A program made the translations under genes and the position numbers. Under the pieces are notes generated by a model, which was not told the origin of the DNA, did no database searches, and was given only the letters and a program-made list of their open reading frames with translations. A stretch of 15,504 bases of DNA from Suillus spraguei (lineage: Eukaryota > Basidiomycota > Agaricomycetes > Boletales > Suillaceae): the NCBI GenBank assembly GCA_016800925.1, contig JABCPU010001124.1:1-15504 (forward strand), in the 5' to 3' direction. This document shows, one piece after another, positions 1 through 8,901 of this stretch. The first letter of the stretch is position 1. Every line of letters starts with the position of its first letter.

Positions 1-971
1 TGCTGCAGAGCAATTCATCTGCAGCTCCTGCGCTGCAATCACAATCTCTCACTCCTACTCACATTGCATCTCCAATAGCTACTTCTCACTCCTGATGTTC
101 AAGTGTGTTAGGCCGGGGCGTGTCCATAAAATATGGCATCTTAGGCCCTCAAAATTGATAGTACGACCAGGTCTGGATTTGTTATCACTCCAAATAAATC
201 ACAACTCTGACTATTACTCTCAGCATCCGTTGTGTTTGAATCAATAGATGATGCCTCGACTCCATTATCTTCACCACTGGCTGCCACTGTAAAATGTAAT
301 ACCAGAAAGGGGGCGAGACTTTCTTTGGTGTGTGTTCAAGTTTCTTCTACTAGTACTACTCTCCTTTGGCATATCTCATTCAATTGTTTGTAGACTCTTA
401 CTATTATAGCCAGTAGGGAGTAATTATAATCTAACTTGTGCTTGTGCTGACCTTCCTCTGTTCTGCAGTTCGCAAATGACCCTCCATCCATTTTACAGAT
501 GACTCTCCTCCTCAACTCAAAGTTGTTGGTGTGCTTGTGTATCTCATTGGTATTTTTTGTCGTTGGCTATGACTTGTTTCAATTGACACTGTAAAGAACC
601 CTTTTTGGATGTCCATCTGCTTGTTAATTGATTTTCATTCAAGGATTATTGTTGACTGTTCTGATCAGCTCTGCGGGATATGATGTCAAGTCAGTTGTGA
701 ATCTGGTACGTATTTTTTTAGATTTCACCATCCTTCATTCTTATTAATGACTACAATCTTTTAATGACCGTTAGCTCATTCCAAACCAAACAGCATGGAG
801 CCCCAGGACATAAATTTTCAAGACATAAATTGTGTATGTTATTTGAAACATACCAGATCAAAACATTGCTGATCTGCTATAGTTCAGACAGTGCACCTCC
901 CCTTACTTCCACACCTCTCCCACCTACCTCCTGCATCTACTTCTTGCGTCCTCAAAGTTCATCCTTTTTCT
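1..971. other. AT-rich stretch without a convincing gene
   Basis: No exon chain or recognisable domain was found here. The first 95 bases read open in frame 3 as a Ser/Thr/Ala/Pro/Gln-rich low-complexity peptide ending at TGA (about 93-95). This could be the 3' end of a coding region entering from outside the window, but composition alone does not prove it. Two short overlapping open frames at 764-985 and 891-1142 lead into the DUF6698-like gene. Only the second shares its frame, so an upstream start at 891 is an alternative N-terminus for that gene. Confidence 0.5.
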
Positions 972-1833
972 ATGTCACACACTAGTTCTCAAGCTGACAG
1001 CCCGCCTTGTCAAGTAGCATCCTTGAAGAGGTGGCTAGCTATTTTAGAGGCACTAAATGCAGAACTCCACAAACAGCCAGTGGAAGAGAAAAGGTACGCA
1101 TGTTCATCTAGCACTGGGTCACTGTCTGAGCCATTGATTTGATAGTGAACGGCTTCAACTTGAGGGTCGAGCGATTCGCAGACTTGTATGCCTTACCGAA
1201 TGTGTCGAAGATCTCATTGCAGAGTTTGACAGATGTATGATGCTAGACACTGACTTAGATGATGACGCTAGCTTGAACGACCTTGAGTAGGTCCTTTTTC
1301 ATTTGCTGTTGCTTGTACTAATTATGACCACTAGGAATGACAGGAGGTACAGATCATACAAGAAATTAGCCAATTTGTGTCCATCTATTCGTAAGCTTGT
1401 ACACCCAGTAGTCGAGAATGATGAACTCTCTTATGTATACAGCAAGGTAGGACTTGCAGACCCTTTGGCGATGAGGCTCATTGGCACTGTTTGTAGTTAA
1501 ATAAAGGTGCTGACGGAGCAAGGGCTGATAATACAACACGGCTCAAAGTCACTGTTGCCTCATGGTTGATGCAACAAACCCCACCTCCAAGCCCTATCAT
1601 TCATGGGCAGAACAAATTTGGTCGTGGATTCAACAACAACGCAACTGGACAGCTCCTATGCCCCATCGATTATGACTGGAATGACCCAGTGTAAGTTTTA
1701 TCTTCTTCATGAGGTCTTTGCTGAATGATGTGGTAGTGTCCAAAAGGGCATCAGGGATTATCACCCTGATTATCATGTTACGGCTCAAGTGTGGGAAACT
1801 CAAAAGACCCAAAACATCGAAAATGGCCAGTAG
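972..1833 (+). CDS. DUF6698-like protein, C-terminally truncated, five exons
   Basis: I read a spliced gene with exons 972-1093, 1146-1286, 1335-1446, 1497-1690 and 1737-1833. Introns are 46-52 nt with GT...AG ends, and the frame is kept across all four junctions. The acceptor at 1496, not the tempting one at 1506, is what keeps it. The product is about 200 residues. The N-terminal half is helical and charged. Exon 4 starts LNKGADGARADNTTRLK and carries GRGFNNNATGQLLCP and DYDWNDP; exon 5 gives IRDYHPDYHVTAQVW. This order matches my memory of the Agaricomycete family DUF6698 (K-G-A..AR.DDT, GRGF...TG.LLCP, IRD.HPD..VTA..W). Family members continue past that Trp with a P.FLY segment and roughly 100 or more further residues. 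Here the frame runs into unrelated sequence and stops at TAG 1831-1833. The function of DUF6698 is unknown. Start at ATG 972 is chosen because similarity-like sequence begins there; 891 is possible. It may be a truncated gene or a fresh pseudogene. Confidence 0.55.
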
Positions 1834-1990
1834 AGCAGTGGTTGGACTTTAATGCTGCATCAACTTACATTACCACCACATCCCTTCCACATATCTTCCA
1901 CCCTCAGGGCAAAGTGTAGTATAGGTTCTTTGTGTAGTTTAACATGTATCCTATTAAAATAATATAAAATATTTGGCCTGTATCATAGGT

Positions 1991-2036
1991 AAAAGTGACT
2001 TCTGTGTAATATGTGTGAATTGTCACTTTTCACACA
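1991..2036. repeat. Two overlapping short inverted repeats
   Basis: AAAAGTGAC (1991-1999) is complementary to GTCACTTTT (2022-2030). TGTGTGAA (2012-2019) is complementary to TTCACACA (2029-2036). The two potential hairpins overlap and exclude each other. They lie about 160-200 bp downstream of the truncated DUF6698-like gene, in AT-rich sequence. They could be chance or the remains of a small element's terminus. Confidence 0.3.
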
Positions 2037-3105
2037 TGTTTTTTTTTCCTTTCCTTTCGCTCAGTACCTGATGGATCTTTCTGAAAATTCAAATCTATGA
2101 TATGGTATATATTTTAAGGGTACCACAGGTGTCTGATCATTAAACATCGATGTTTGAAAGGTATGGGCCCCTTATCAGCAGGAATAGCAAGCATGGGCAC
2201 TACCTGAATATTCCGGCCTATATTGAGCTGATCCTTGGCATATAACACATTTATATATGTACAAAAAATGATATATGAGCAGTGTGTATCATTTGTGTGA
2301 AATTTAAGGGAGTGAAATAAATCAAAAATGTCAAAAATGCGATATTTGATATTTATGTTCTTGTGGAAGGATCCTATGTGTCATGGGCTAGCTATGTGAT
2401 ACATCTACTATAAATATACATAGAAATAGAAATCATACCCTAATTGAGGTCCGGTCCTCCAGGAAAAAATTTCACAGGGGGCATACCACCAGTGGAAGGG
2501 AGGTGCACCACGCAATGAGATCTTGTCCTATGGTCTTGAGCTCCTGATACACTGTTTCTACCATTTAATAGATGCTGGGAATTATTTTTAAAGATCTATT
2601 TACCTAGAATAAAATACATAGGAACACAATTTTATTTTCATGAGTGTATGCTATATCTATTGATGTATGGTGCTTCAGAAGGTCAAATAAAGACAGGAAT
2701 CTCTTCACACAATGCTACAAAAACATGTTCTGAGTATCATAGAACACTCCGCTATCAGAGGGGCAAAAGTGCGAAAGTATTCTGTGTCCTAACCTATGTT
2801 GAATGGCCCCTGGAGGGGGAGCAGGCACATCAATGCATAGAAAAGCGGTCAATTATATTATATTATACATGTATATACCAAACTACTACTTAGATACAAG
2901 AGGGAACCTGTTGTGGTGCAGTGGTGAAGCTGCAGTGAGGTGGGGAGGGTGTGAGAATAATTGATATTGTGGAGATTCCCAAAGTGGGCGATGTTTTGGG
3001 TGTTGTGGGCAAATTCACACGCTACGTGGCCAAAATGTGGTATGGGAATAATCTGCGAATGTAGTAACTGAGTACCATTATGGGATCAATGTGATGCAGG
3101 CACCA

Positions 3106-3168
3106 TTATGCATAAAGGGAAGCCTACCGAGGGTTTAGCGTCAGCCATGCATAACCAAGATGACGCTA
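3106..3168. repeat. Palindrome plus 8-bp inverted repeat
   Basis: TTATGCATAA at 3106-3115 is a perfect 10-bp palindrome. Thirty bases on, TAGCGTCA (3136-3143) and TGACGCTA (3161-3168) form an inverted repeat with a 17-nt loop. The TGCATAA word recurs inside the loop and again near 3183. TGACG is the half-site core bound by many bZIP factors, so a regulatory role for the protease gene 630 bp downstream is imaginable but unsupported. Confidence 0.3.
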
Positions 3169-3753
3169 GTTAGCCATGGTTGTGCATAAATATGACAGGA
3201 TAGCCTGAAATGTCTTGACACTCTGTAGACCAAAATGCCAGCACAATACACAAAGCGCGAGTCAGCAGCAAGTCACATCATTGGAAGCAAGCTTACATGC
3301 ACGCATGTTGGCAGATGGCTTGTTCAAGTTCGCCTCACACTTCTTGTCACATTCACATGAGCAAGTTTTGTGACGAGTCAGCGGTAGCGTCGACAACCGG
3401 GAGAACCTTGGACATCGCTCTCCTTAGCAATGATCACTACACTAGCTTTACCACTGACACGAAAGTTCTACCAAGGTGCATTCATAATAGGTCAGCATCT
3501 CTATGGAAATGAATGTGAGGCAAGTCAATGCATTAAGGGTGACATTTGAACTATGGGTAAACAGGTGAATTGTAAATTCCTGCCACCTGGTATTGGCATG
3601 TTTTAAAGCACACCATCTCTTGTCACACTTTATCGGGGAGCCTAATCCTCATGCTCGATTGCAACTATCTCGTCATCGCTTTTTCGAGGGGACGTTTCAT
3701 ACGTGGCTAATACTAAGGTGCACGACATTACCATCATTGAATTTGCCAGCACA

Positions 3754-3760
3754 TATATAA
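3754..3760 (+). promoter_or_regulatory. TATA box of the aspartic protease gene
   Basis: TATATAA lies 37 nt before the ATG at 3797. With usual TATA spacing, transcription would start near 3785, giving a very short leader of roughly 10 nt. This is the only well-placed TATA element in the flank. The start site itself is inferred. Confidence 0.5.
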
Positions 3761-3796
3761 TGCACCACTGAGTATGATATTGCTTTCCAGTCAGCC

Positions 3797-5298
3797 ATGT
3801 TCCCCGCTCCATTGTTAACACTTCTCCTAGTTTTGCCAATCACAGCATCGCCCGTTAAACCTGCCAATTCCCCAACCTCCGTCCCCATCACCAGGAGGCT
3901 AAATTTCTCTAATGGTACTTATAACCTCGTGGCGCACGATATAGCTCGTTTGCAGGCCCTTAGTGGTTCCAGCAAGCACGGACAACGTCGAGTTAGCGTT
4001 CCTCTGACAACCAATTGTTTTGTCTACACCATATCAGTTGGTATCGGCAGCCCCTCCACAATCTGTGAGTTCAATACTGGAAAAATATGCGGCTGCTAAT
4101 GCATTATTAAAGACAACTTGATTCTCGATAGCGGTAGCGCGAACACATGGGTTGGTGCCGGTACTCCGTACCAGGCAACCGACGACAGCGTCCGCACTGA
4201 AGAACCTGTATCGGTCGTCTACAGTTCTGACCACCGCATGGACGGTGTGACATACAAGATGATATCATAAGTTGAAATACTTACGATTATCTATAGGAAT
4301 TATGTACTTCGACACCGTCACTGTCGGTCCTGGGCTCACCGTCCACAGGCAGCCGATCGGTGTTGCTGATCATGTACTGGGTTTCGCTGGTTTTGACGGT
4401 GTCCTTGGCATCGGGCCTATGGCATCGACACAAAACACCCTGACTCAAATGCCGGAAGCGCTGATCCCGACTGTCACTGACAACCTGGTTAAGGAAAACG
4501 TCATTCCTGCGAACATTCTTGGTGTCTTTTTCAAGCCCTACGGCGGTTCGCAGGAAAGAACCGCTGGACAACTCACCTTTGGTGGAACTGACCGTGCCTT
4601 GCACCGTGCCATTACATACACGTAAGCTACCTCAGTTCCTAGATCAATCCAGACTGATAGCAATTGTTTTGTTTCAGTCCTATCATGAACATCCCGTCGG
4701 TTGCACCGGAATTTTGGGGTTTCCATCAAAGCATCACATACGGCAACACTGCCACCACAGTGATCTTACAAGACACCATTGGTATTGTCGATTGTGGCAA
4801 TACCTTTATTTCGATTTCCACCGGTGTGTATCCACCAGAGTGCAGCGAGTAATGATGGTCTAATTAGTGTTCGATAGAGGCCTTCCTGCTGTACACGGAT
4901 ATGACCGGCGCTCGATACGATCCTGAGAGTGGACTTCACGCTATTTCCCGCAATAAGTACTCGCGCCTGGAGAACCTGAATTTCAATATTGGCGGCGTAC
5001 GTCAATTCTGTTAGCACTCACACCCCTTGTTCACCGTTTTGCGCAGACAATCTTCACTCTCACCCGTAACGCCCAAATCTGGCCTCGTGCTCTCAACCAC
5101 ATGATTGGAGCTCATCGTGGTAATAGGGCTTCCATATATCTCATTGTTCGCGACATCGGCACGGGATTTCAGCAAGGGCCCTTTGACTTTGTCATTGGCT
5201 ACGTATTCATCCAGCGCTTCTATACCGTGTTTGATGCCTCCAACTCCTACATCGGTTTTGCCCAAACCCGGTTCACTCAGGACGAAACCAACTACTAA
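3797..5298 (+). CDS. Secreted A1-family aspartic protease (polyporopepsin-like), six exons
   Basis: Exons are 3797-4064, 4113-4244, 4297-4621, 4678-4823, 4878-4996 and 5047-5298. Introns are 48, 52, 56, 54 and 50 nt; splicing keeps one frame of 413 codons plus stop. Residues 1-17 form a hydrophobic signal peptide, followed by a prosegment with sequons at N36 and N39. A dibasic R64-R65 may be the processing site. The first catalytic Asp is D95 in LILDSGSANTWVG, the flap Tyr is about Y126, and the second catalytic Asp is D280 in GIVDCGNTF. The closing part FDFVIGYVFIQRFYTVFDA is typical of the family's C-terminal lobe. Length and order fit fungal polyporopepsin relatives, which act outside the cell or in the vacuole on proteins at acid pH. 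Oddities: the second triplet is Asp-Cys-Gly, where Asp-Thr/Ser-Gly is standard, and the flap reads YSSDHRMDG in place of the usual YGSG-type turn. C74 and C281 are the only cysteines. No stop or frameshift is present, so the gene is probably live; activity with the altered motifs is uncertain. Confidence 0.9.
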
Positions 5299-5511
5299 TA
5301 TGGAATTGCCAAAATATACGAAAGATCGTTTTGTGACGCAAAGCAGTATATGCATTTGAAGGTTGTATGTACTATGTGGAAGTCTCATTCGTTGGTTGGG
5401 TTTATGTATGATTAGATCATGGCAATGCAAGGACACCCCTTCGGTCGGCTTTCTTTCTACATATATAAAGCACGAAACGCCGCCGAAGCTTTATCACATT
5501 TGCGCACGGCA

Positions 5512-5628
5512 ATGAATCCTCAAGGCCATGGAAATCTCACCGAAACGAATTTGGGCCCAAATGGCCGAGCGAACGAACAATCGAAGAAGAGACTAAAGAA
5601 GAATGTCAAAGTTCAAATATCACACTGA
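5512..5628 (+). CDS. Possible 38-residue basic peptide
   Basis: The ATG at 5512 lies 44 nt after a TATATAA element and opens a 38-codon frame. The peptide is polar and basic toward its C-terminus (SKKRLKKNVK). No family is recognised. Promoter-like spacing and preserved CpGs are the only arguments for it. It is just as likely to be chance. Confidence 0.12.
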   Translation: MNPQGHGNLTETNLGPNGRANEQSKKRLKKNVKVQISH

Positions 5629-5916
5629 ATACCGTGACTGACTTGCGCTCTTGCTTCGCCAAACTGACTTTGAATTTTGAAATCGGCGTGTGATGTCGTG
5701 ACTTACGGTTGCCTTCTGTGAAGAGATAGTGCTGATTCATTTAACCGTACATCACAGCATATAAAATTCTAGCTGAGTGATCGAACACAAGCTTCCATAG
5801 TTTTGTGAGCTTTGAGTCTTTTTTTGTCACACGCGTCACCAAAATTTCATATTTCTCATTAGAATTGCACACTGTTGTAATCGCTCGACAGTTCATCTTT
5901 TCTTTCTTGGCCGCCG

Positions 5917-6185
5917 ATGTTGAGCTTATGTCCCATGGACCCTCCTGCGTTTCGTGTCAAGATCTGACGAGGCTCGGACTAGGGGCGAGGAATGAGTGCA
6001 ACAATTCCAGATTGGGTCAAAAGACTACAGGACAATATTCGACGGTGAGAGGTAAGGTAGATGACTTGCAAATCCAACGAACGTCACATGACTAACGTTA
6101 CAAATTCGTGACAAAACTGAAAAAAACAACAACTAATTAATGACGCAGTGAAATCAAAAATGCCTACGCTTGTAGATGTAGAATA
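5917..6185 (+). pseudogene. Unrecognised gene remnant after a TATA-like site
   Basis: TATAAAA at 5760-5766 is followed by ATG 5917, which reads 16 codons (MLSLCPMDPPAFRVKI), then TGA and shortly TAG. In the same frame an ATG at 5992 resumes with MSATIPDWVKRLQDNIRR up to a possible donor at 6045. A plausible intron (6045-6148, with a CTAAT branch and GCAG acceptor) would add REIKNAYACR before another stop. The pieces share one frame, and the first stop could be a decayed CGA. This is compatible with a broken gene, but no family is recognised. Confidence 0.15.
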
Positions 6186-6500
6186 TAGTAACGCCACCAT
6201 CGAGCGTTTTCAATTTATCATAAGTTGCGAGATGCAAAACAAGTGAAGTTTTTGGTGTTCTGAATAGGTTTGCAAAGCCTAAAGTGAAAGTCTGCTGTGT
6301 TGCTGCACATGCCATCCTATCTTCTGTGTAATGGGCAGCCACAAGACCAAAGGTCAAAAGTGCACCTAGGCAGTACTTCTCGGTGCCAATAAAGGGTCTT
6401 TCAGACCCGGTTTCTATGTTATGGGAAACTGGGCTGAGAGGCCCCTTAGCTGGGAGGATCCTCCATATGTAAATAGCTACATTCTAAAAATATAACTCTA

Positions 6501-6588
6501 CCTCGTTGCCCTCCTTTGCACACCTCATTGCCCTCCTCCTGGTACCTGTTGTCCTCCTTCTGCGCACCTCATTGCCCTGCATCAGGAT
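6501..6588. repeat. 22-bp tandem repeat, about four copies
   Basis: Four consecutive 22-bp units start at 6501, 6523, 6545 and 6567. Each follows the pattern CCTC/GNTTGNCCTCCT plus a variable tail. Units 2 and 4 share the exact 14-mer CACCTCATTGCCCT when the preceding base is included (6521-6534 and 6565-6578). The array ends about 120 bp before the start codon of the CxC1/KDZ gene and may be the subterminal or leader repeat of that element. Confidence 0.65.
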
Positions 6589-6707
6589 GATCCAAAGCAT
6601 TGTGTGGCTTGGACCCTCTGTACTATCTACCATACCTCTATACTTTTTGTGTTCTCTCACAGACTCTTTGTTGTTTATTCTCAGTTCTCCTCCTGCAAGA
6701 CTTCATC

Positions 6708-7720
6708 ATGCCAGTGACTCCACGTGCAGCTCAACTCACATCCTCTGGACTGGGTATGCACTTTTCCAGTCCACAGAAACTCATAGACAAACGAAAACAG
6801 GTGATAGTTGAAGTGCCAGGTCAGAAGGTCAAACAGCGCCAGCTACTTGCCAAGATGGCCTGTCTAATGGCAGGCTCAACTCAGTCTCAAGATACCTCAT
6901 CTGTTCAAGATGGGCACACAGAAACTGTAGCCCTCGAGCCAGACACCGAGTCTGCTGATGCTTGGGAAGATGTGTTTCACGATTATGATGTCCTTCTGGT
7001 CACTGAATCTGCTGATAACTGTTCTCCATATTCACAATCCACACCAAGCCGTCACACGCAACCCGATCTTATGTCCACTCGTTTGTATGACAGATGGAAA
7101 TCCCTTATTCCCACTCTTGTCACGGTACAGCTTTACTACACTGCATGGACATTAGGAGCACCTCTTCAAAGGATACACACACTGGCCTTATATTTGTGCC
7201 ACTTGCATACATGCGCACAAAAATGCACTTCTGTTGTTTGTCTTTTTTTGACCGTAAGTACTCACATATATAGTGTGTTTAATTGAATAATCCAAATTGC
7301 TGTCAGATTTTGTTTCCATTGAGGTCTTGAGCTGTAGATGCACTACCCAAGCTCAAGTCCTTGTTTTTCACAGCTTATTCCCAACGGCTCCCTCACAGCC
7401 TCGCATGGCAGTGTCTGTCGAGTTACTCACCTTTGATCGAACCCTTTTTGAATGCTCTTGTGATGCTGTCAATGCGCTTGCCTCTGCACTGCACACCCAC
7501 TATGTACGATGAGGATTCTGCATCACAAACTCAAAGGTAAGGATCCTGTCTAATCTGCATATCAACTACTCATCTTAATGTTGTAGGGCGTCGTTATCCA
7601 AGAGCCCTTCCAACAAAGCCTTGGTCAAGCCATTCAATGGTTTGACCTTCTACAAGTAGAAGTCGAACATCGGCTCGAAGTTGCTCTATCAGCATGTCGG
7701 GATCATGTAGAGGCTGAATG
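6708..7720 (+). pseudogene. N-terminal CxC1 cysteine-cluster part of a KDZ transposase gene (broken)
   Basis: ATG 6708 opens MPVTPRAAQLTSSGLG, the start I remember for Agaricomycete KDZ proteins with a CxC1 cluster. Exon 1 runs to 7253 and includes RLYDRWKSLIPTL and the Cys/His-rich CHLHTCAQKCTSVVC. Intron 7254-7306 follows. Exon 2 (7307-7536) carries LFPTAPSQPRMAVSVELL and CDAVNALASALHTHYVR. After intron 7537-7586, exon 3 gives QAIQWFDLLQVEVEHRLEVAL. Two lesions are visible. The T run at 7243-7249 appears one base short, because only an added base joins exon 1 to exon 2 in frame. TGA 7510-7512 sits where the family has Arg (HYVR-R-GF). Homology fades near 7720 and the frame ends at TAA about 7821. 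The cluster is thought to help DNA or chromatin binding by the transposase. Confidence 0.75.
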
Positions 7721-7822
7721 CTGGGAGTCTCGGTGTCTTGATAACCGAGGGTCTTGTATAAAGACTTCTTGCCAGTCCTTGATTAACATGGTCTACAACT
7801 TTTCTAGTTTTTGTGGTAGATA

Positions 7823-8239
7823 ACATGTGAGTTCTTGGGAGGCCCGCTAAACCAATCTAGTGATTAACTTAGCCAGAGCTATCTTCAGAAATCTGCTCTT
7901 GTAAAACTGAGCCTAGGGTAGACTGTCTAGGCTGGGAACTGGGTGTACGTGGATAGATTTGTCTAGGAAAGATCCTTCTAGACAATAAACTGGGTGTGAA
8001 ATAGATTGGCCTAGGAATGAACCTTTTAGGCAGTAGACTTGGGCACTTGAATAGATTGGCCTAGGAATTATCCTTCATATACCTAGCTTTGAAAATAGTA
8101 TAACAATGGTCTCAAGGGAATTCGTTACTTTGCACTTGGTTTAACAATGCTTCAAAGTGACTAACTTTGCAAGCCTTGAGAAATATTTACTCCTGAAATA
8201 TAGTGACAAGTGGGAGATCCTATTTTTTGGGGGGGAGAA
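7823..8239 (+). mobile_element. Probable 3' internal end of a Gypsy-type LTR retroelement
   Basis: Between the CxC1 exon and the KDZ core lies AT-rich sequence with no KDZ character. It contains three imperfect tandem units of 48-51 bp (7937-8085), described separately. It ends in a purine tract, seven G then AGAA (8229-8239), of the kind that primes plus-strand DNA next to a 3' LTR. I see no pol or integrase reading frame upstream, so if this is a retroelement it is a truncated one. The orientation is inferred from the purine tract alone, and the left boundary is uncertain. Confidence 0.35.
7937..8085. repeat. Three imperfect tandem repeats of 48-51 bp
   Basis: Units begin near 7937, 7988 and 8037. 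Each holds the pattern ACTGGGTGT, then ATAGATTGGCCTAGGAA, then a CCTTYTAG-like end; units 2 and 3 share ATAGATTGGCCTAGGAA exactly. The preceding 40 bases carry related CCTAGG and CTAGGC words, so there may be a more decayed fourth unit. The array lies just before the purine tract at 8229, a place where retroelement non-coding repeats are often found. Confidence 0.6.
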
Positions 8240-8716
8240 TGGGCTCTCCTTTTATACATGTAGTGTGGGAAAATAGTTATGTAAGCTAATATAGAGAGAA
8301 CCAATCAAAATATTCATCCAAACTCAAAAGAATAGGAATAAAAGGAAAAGGTGGAGCCATGACATCATATATGACATCATAGTGGAGCAGAATGTTCTAG
8401 AAGTGAAATGGAACTGTCCAGAATGAAGTGACATCAGTATGATATCATTATGACATCATCATGATATCATACCCTGTGGGTACAATTTTATGAAGTGTTT
8501 GGGGTGTCAAGGCATCCTAATAGTAAGAAATAGTAAGGGAAAAATGGAGAAGAAGAGACAGAATAATAGTACAATGGAAACAGGTGAAACATAGGTTGTT
8601 TTTGGTAGTTTTTTGTAGGCTTTGAACTTTTCTCTATGGTTTTCTCTAGCCAAAGTGAATAAGCCAAAGGTAAGGCTATACCTAAACCTTCAATCTTCTT
8701 CTCACATCAACTAGGT
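8240..8716 (+). repeat. Candidate LTR with repeated GAYATCAT motif
   Basis: The sequence begins TGGGCTCTCC right after the purine tract and may end in the CA of CTTCTTCTCACA around 8714; both ends are tentative. Six copies of GACATCA or GATATCA lie at 8361, 8373, 8430, 8441, 8452 and 8463. Clusters of such TGACATCA words are, as I recall, a common look of Agaricomycete Gypsy LTRs. No open frame is present. From 8717 to 8900 the sequence is unassigned; TGATTCCCAT recurs at about 8724 and 8881, which might mark a duplicated junction. Confidence 0.4.
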
Positions 8717-8901
8717 CATTATGTGATTCCCATCTCACATATGACTTTTCTTCAAACAATGCAGATTTGTGAATCAGCAAAATGTCTGGAAGTGTTTTTG
8801 AAAAGGTATGGGTTGACTAGTCTGAGGGCTAAGCTAACAGACATGGTCTTTTGTGGGTCACCTAGCAGTCATGTCCATGTATGATTCCCATATCATGCAG
8901 G

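Larger units (their letters stand above)
1834..3753. other. AT-rich non-coding region with small inverted repeats
   Basis: No gene was recognised. A + strand open frame at 2648-2893 (81 codons) has no family likeness and sits in AT-rich DNA; I do not accept it as a gene. At about 2935-3063 a frame after a TGA reads for some 40 codons, including DVLGVVGKFTRYVAKMWYG. It looks protein-like and may be a relic exon, but I cannot name it. Short structures are listed separately at 1991-2036 and 3106-3168. The stretch from 3240 to 3750 is the upstream flank of the aspartic protease. Confidence 0.5.
5299..6500. other. Downstream flank with weak fragments only
   Basis: This is the 3' flank of the protease followed by unassigned sequence. 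Two TATA-like sites occur, TATATAA at 5462-5468 and TATAAAA at 5760-5766, each followed by a short open frame listed separately. A minus-strand open frame at 6154-6357 (67 codons) has no recognisable features. From 6360 to 6480 I see no coding pattern. CpG density is still fairly high around 5430-6060 and falls afterwards, which suggests the mobile-element block begins somewhere past 6100. Confidence 0.4.

Noticed and set aside
2648..2893. 81-codon + strand open frame.
   Set aside because: No family, no splice context or promoter, AT-rich surroundings; likely chance.
6600..6707. Upstream start for the CxC1 gene at ATG 6600, giving a hydrophobic leader.
   Set aside because: Family proteins start at MPVTP, which is ATG 6708; the extra 36 codons have no family likeness.
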